From the NCBI GenBank assembly GCA_029986975.1, contig DALTWR010000041.1, positions 1 to 7,403 on the forward strand: 7,403 nucleotides of DNA, written 5' to 3'. Origin of the DNA: Methanocorpusculum sp. Lineage in GTDB: Archaea > Halobacteriota > Methanomicrobia > Methanomicrobiales > Methanocorpusculaceae. A program made the position numbers and the translations under genes. Below the pieces are notes generated by a model. That model was not told the origin of the DNA. It saw only the letters and a list, made by a program, of their open reading frames with translations, and did no database searches. How positions within the stretch are numbered: position 1 is the stretch's first letter; each line of letters begins with the position of its first letter. Shown one piece after another: positions 4,925-7,403 of the stretch.

Positions 4925-7403
4925 ATGCCTGTGAAAATATCCGACGATGAATTTTTTTACCACACATTTGAAGTTCATACCTATTTCACACTGCATGATC
5001 TGGTAACATCAGCCCTGAAACATACCGAAGAAGAATCTGCGAAAAACACCATCAAAGAAAACCTCGTCTCCCTCTTTCAGTACCGGCTATCTAAAGACCC
5101 TGCATTTCAGCAGCACATCCTTGGAAAAATAACGGATGATGCCAAACTCTTCCAGCGAACCGTCAGATACATCAATTACCTCAAAGAATATGCGACATTC
5201 GATAAAGAATATTGTATCTTCGGAAGCAGCACAGATACCGAATCCATCCTAAATGAAGAAGATACAAAGCTTTACTGCTCACGCTACATCGATGCTGTGC
5301 CCTCTGAAGACGAGGTAAAATACAACACATACTCACTCTTTCATAAAATCTTAGACACCAACATCTTAGAAAAACTCACCCTCTCATTAGAGACCGCCGT
5401 CGATGAATCAGTAAACAGACTTCTGCGCAGAATCGTATCTGTCAACGGCAATCCGTACTTTTCCTGTAACCTTATCCCGTTTGTCCTGAAACTGCAGAAG
5501 AAAAATATCGACAAATTCAACTCGACAATCACTAAGTGGAAGACCTACTTCCACGAAAACATCACCTACAAACCGGAGGCATATCTGCCGCTCTTTATGG
5601 ATTTTGCTGAAACAGCATCTGAATCCGAAAGAGAGAATACCAGATGCGAACTCCTCTCAAAAGAATTAATCCCTGCATCCGCTTCGGTAATATCCTGCAA
5701 CTGCCCGCTGTTTTATGGAATCAGCTATAACTGGGACTTCCGGAAGAAAATCGCAAATGAATTCTTCATGAGTAAAAAAGAAGAGACGCAGCCGTTCTGG
5801 AAAATCGAGTATGATTCCTCGTCAGATACCGATACGCAGAGGGAACAGTGTCAGAAACTCAAAAAGAATAATTACCTGACGCTGAAATTCAATGAGTTTA
5901 CAACTGATTTCTTAAGCATCGCAGCAGAACTCTGGTTCAGGGAAAAACCGGAGTCTGAACAGCTTTTGATATTAAATACGGAATACCCGTATTCTGTTGA
6001 AGCATTTCTTAAGGACAATCTGCCGGTAAATATCTATGAGAATACCGCAGATGCGTTATATATTCAGGGGTATTATGCGGAAGCGGGTGCGATTTATCAG
6101 CATCTCGCAGCGATTGAGGATAAGCAGTATAAACGGAAGTTCAAGAAGTACCATTACCATATGCTCCTTGGCGAATGCGCACGGCTGACTTTAGATTATC
6201 AGAATGCCCTTGAGTTCTATGCAGATGCCAAGAAAGACGCCTATTCAGCAATTAATTCAGGCAGATGGGAGTATTCCATTAATCAGCTGGATAAACCTGA
6301 GTTCTTTGAACTGATTGCCGATATCCGTGTTCGTGAGATGACGCATAATCTGGGAAAGAGTTCATTTTCGATTCCGGTTGAAAAGATGGAAAAGCTTTCC
6401 AACGCAAATAAGCTTCAGCTTACATCCCTAAATGAGTACATAATCCATGCAGCCAAAAGATTAGGCATATACAATACTAAACAGATTCAGGACGGCATAG
6501 AAAAAATTGAAAAACCGGCAGCCGAAAAAGAGTCTGCTGAGGCAATCCTGACGAAAAAACCGGATACGTCGCCTTTTATCATTGAGACTGATCATAATCC
6601 CATATCAGATATCTTACCCAATATTAAGCGTGCTCATGATAGATATCAGAATACCTATGCGTTATCTGCTGCTGAAACCATATACAGATTGCCAAAGTAT
6701 ATTGAGAAACGCTGTTCATGGTACGACACGTCTGATACGCATACGATGTATCATCAGTATAAACTTTCAGTCATGAGTCATCTGACGTATGCAAAGCTTC
6801 TGGTCGAATCCGGGGATTTTGTAAAAGCTTTGGAGATACTGAATCAGTATGATGAGATGAGGATTTCCAAAGGAAAGGAGTTCCTTCTTGCAAAGTTTAA
6901 GGAATGCACTGATTATGAGAGGTATAGAAATCAGCCGGATGCTGAAGATGAACTCTATGCTTCTCAGATACAGCCGGTCATTGATGCAGATTCTGACCTC
7001 AGTCTCACCGAATATTATCTCTATGATGCGGTCTGCAGGATTTGTTTAAAGCAGATGACGGCAGATGATTTCAGGTTATCACTTGATAAGCAGGGCATTT
7101 CTGATACGTATGATGAGGTCATTTCCTATCTGATTACCATGGGAAAGATACTCGTGCCGTTATCATCGAAAACAGATGCTGAGGTACTGCCGTCCCTTGA
7201 ATCCCTGATTTTAGCAGTTTATCCGGGCTTTGAGGGTGAGTATATTATGACCGGATTCTATGTTGAGTTCTCCTGGTCTGAGTATGCGAAAAAATGGTTT
7301 AACCGGATGCTCTCTTCGGTAAATCAGCAGAGTATGTCAGCTGTGCTGAAATTAAAATGTGCGGATTTCTGTCTGAAGTGCGGTGATTCGCAAAAGGCGT
7401 TAG
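4925..7403 (+). CDS. Large protein of unknown function with TPR-like helical hairpins, open at the right edge
   Basis: The frame is open for 826 codons from the ATG at 4925 and runs off the window with no stop, so the C-terminus is missing. I recognise no family. No signal peptide or membrane segment is visible, so it is probably cytoplasmic. It looks strongly helical, charged and rich in Tyr, Glu and Lys. Three weak TPR-like hairpins can be picked out: about 374-395 (ALYIQGYYAEAGAIYQ), 411-435 (LLGECARLTLDYQNALEFYA) and 620-640 (YAKLLVESGDFVKALEIL). A fourth begins at the edge (FCLKCGDSQKAL). A charged, proline-bearing linker at about 525-550 may separate two helical blocks. Cys258 and Cys260 (SCNC) and the late CADFCLKC do not make a recognised metal site. 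A solenoid that binds other proteins is the simplest reading, but that is inference. Synonymous codon use changes partway along. Confidence 0.8.
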   Translation, partial: MPVKISDDEFFYHTFEVHTYFTLHDLVTSALKHTEEESAKNTIKENLVSLFQYRLSKDPAFQQHILGKITDDAKLFQRTVRYINYLKEYATFDKEYCIFGSSTDTESILNEEDTKLYCSRYIDAVPSEDEVKYNTYSLFHKILDTNILEKLTLSLETAVDESVNRLLRRIVSVNGNPYFSCNLIPFVLKLQKKNIDKFNSTITKWKTYFHENITYKPEAYLPLFMDFAETASESERENTRCELLSKELIPASASVISCNCPLFYGISYNWDFRKKIANEFFMSKKEETQPFWKIEYDSSSDTDTQREQCQKLKKNNYLTLKFNEFTTDFLSIAAELWFREKPESEQLLILNTEYPYSVEAFLKDNLPVNIYENTADALYIQGYYAEAGAIYQHLAAIEDKQYKRKFKKYHYHMLLGECARLTLDYQNALEFYADAKKDAYSAINSGRWEYSINQLDKPEFFELIADIRVREMTHNLGKSSFSIPVEKMEKLSNANKLQLTSLNEYIIHAAKRLGIYNTKQIQDGIEKIEKPAAEKESAEAILTKKPDTSPFIIETDHNPISDILPNIKRAHDRYQNTYALSAAETIYRLPKYIEKRCSWYDTSDTHTMYHQYKLSVMSHLTYAKLLVESGDFVKALEILNQYDEMRISKGKEFLLAKFKECTDYERYRNQPDAEDELYASQIQPVIDADSDLSLTEYYLYDAVCRICLKQMTADDFRLSLDKQGISDTYDEVISYLITMGKILVPLSSKTDAEVLPSLESLILAVYPGFEGEYIMTGFYVEFSWSEYAKKWFNRMLSSVNQQSMSAVLKLKCADFCLKCGDSQKAL

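Noticed and set aside
5341..5532. Minus-strand 63-residue frame (5341-5532), and similarly the plus-strand 64-residue frame at 6582-6776
   Set aside because: Both lie wholly inside the long open gene starting at 4925 and have no independent start signals.

Overview
The window looks archaeal, most likely a methanogen of the Methanomicrobiales (Methanocorpusculum-like; the genus is an inference). The support is an archaeal-type cofactor-independent phosphoglycerate mutase family gene, an iron-sulfur flavoprotein with the compact cysteine motif known from methanogens, and a methanogen-style lipoprotein signal (TAGC lipobox). Several genes also carry a TATA-like box about 25-30 bases before the start codon with no convincing Shine-Dalgarno, as expected for leaderless transcripts.

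Layout. Bases 1-559 are one end of an ISL3-family insertion sequence. Its transposase runs leftward off the window edge, and the element's end abuts the next gene. Bases 597-1814 encode a lipoprotein related to NMT1/SsuA-type ABC-transporter substrate-binding proteins, but its parts are in the wrong order: the usual C-terminal half comes directly after the signal peptide, and the usual N-terminal half follows and then stops. A perfect 11-bp hairpin lies over its stop codon. Next come an iron-sulfur flavoprotein (1980-2540), a phosphoglycerate mutase / proposed homoserine kinase (2720-3886) and, convergent with it, diaminopimelate epimerase dapF (3990-4793). Divergent from dapF is a very large protein of unknown function, open at the right edge (4925 to 7403, at least 826 residues), with weak TPR-like helical hairpins.

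The genes appear to be mostly single transcription units, separated by T-tract or hairpin terminators and each with its own candidate promoter. There is no obvious operon. The only functional link is between two aspartate-family steps: dapF makes meso-diaminopimelate for lysine, and the mutase-family gene may be the alternative homoserine kinase of threonine synthesis. The most unusual items are the permuted binding protein beside the insertion sequence and the large unassigned solenoid-like protein. No tRNA, rRNA or CRISPR array was seen.
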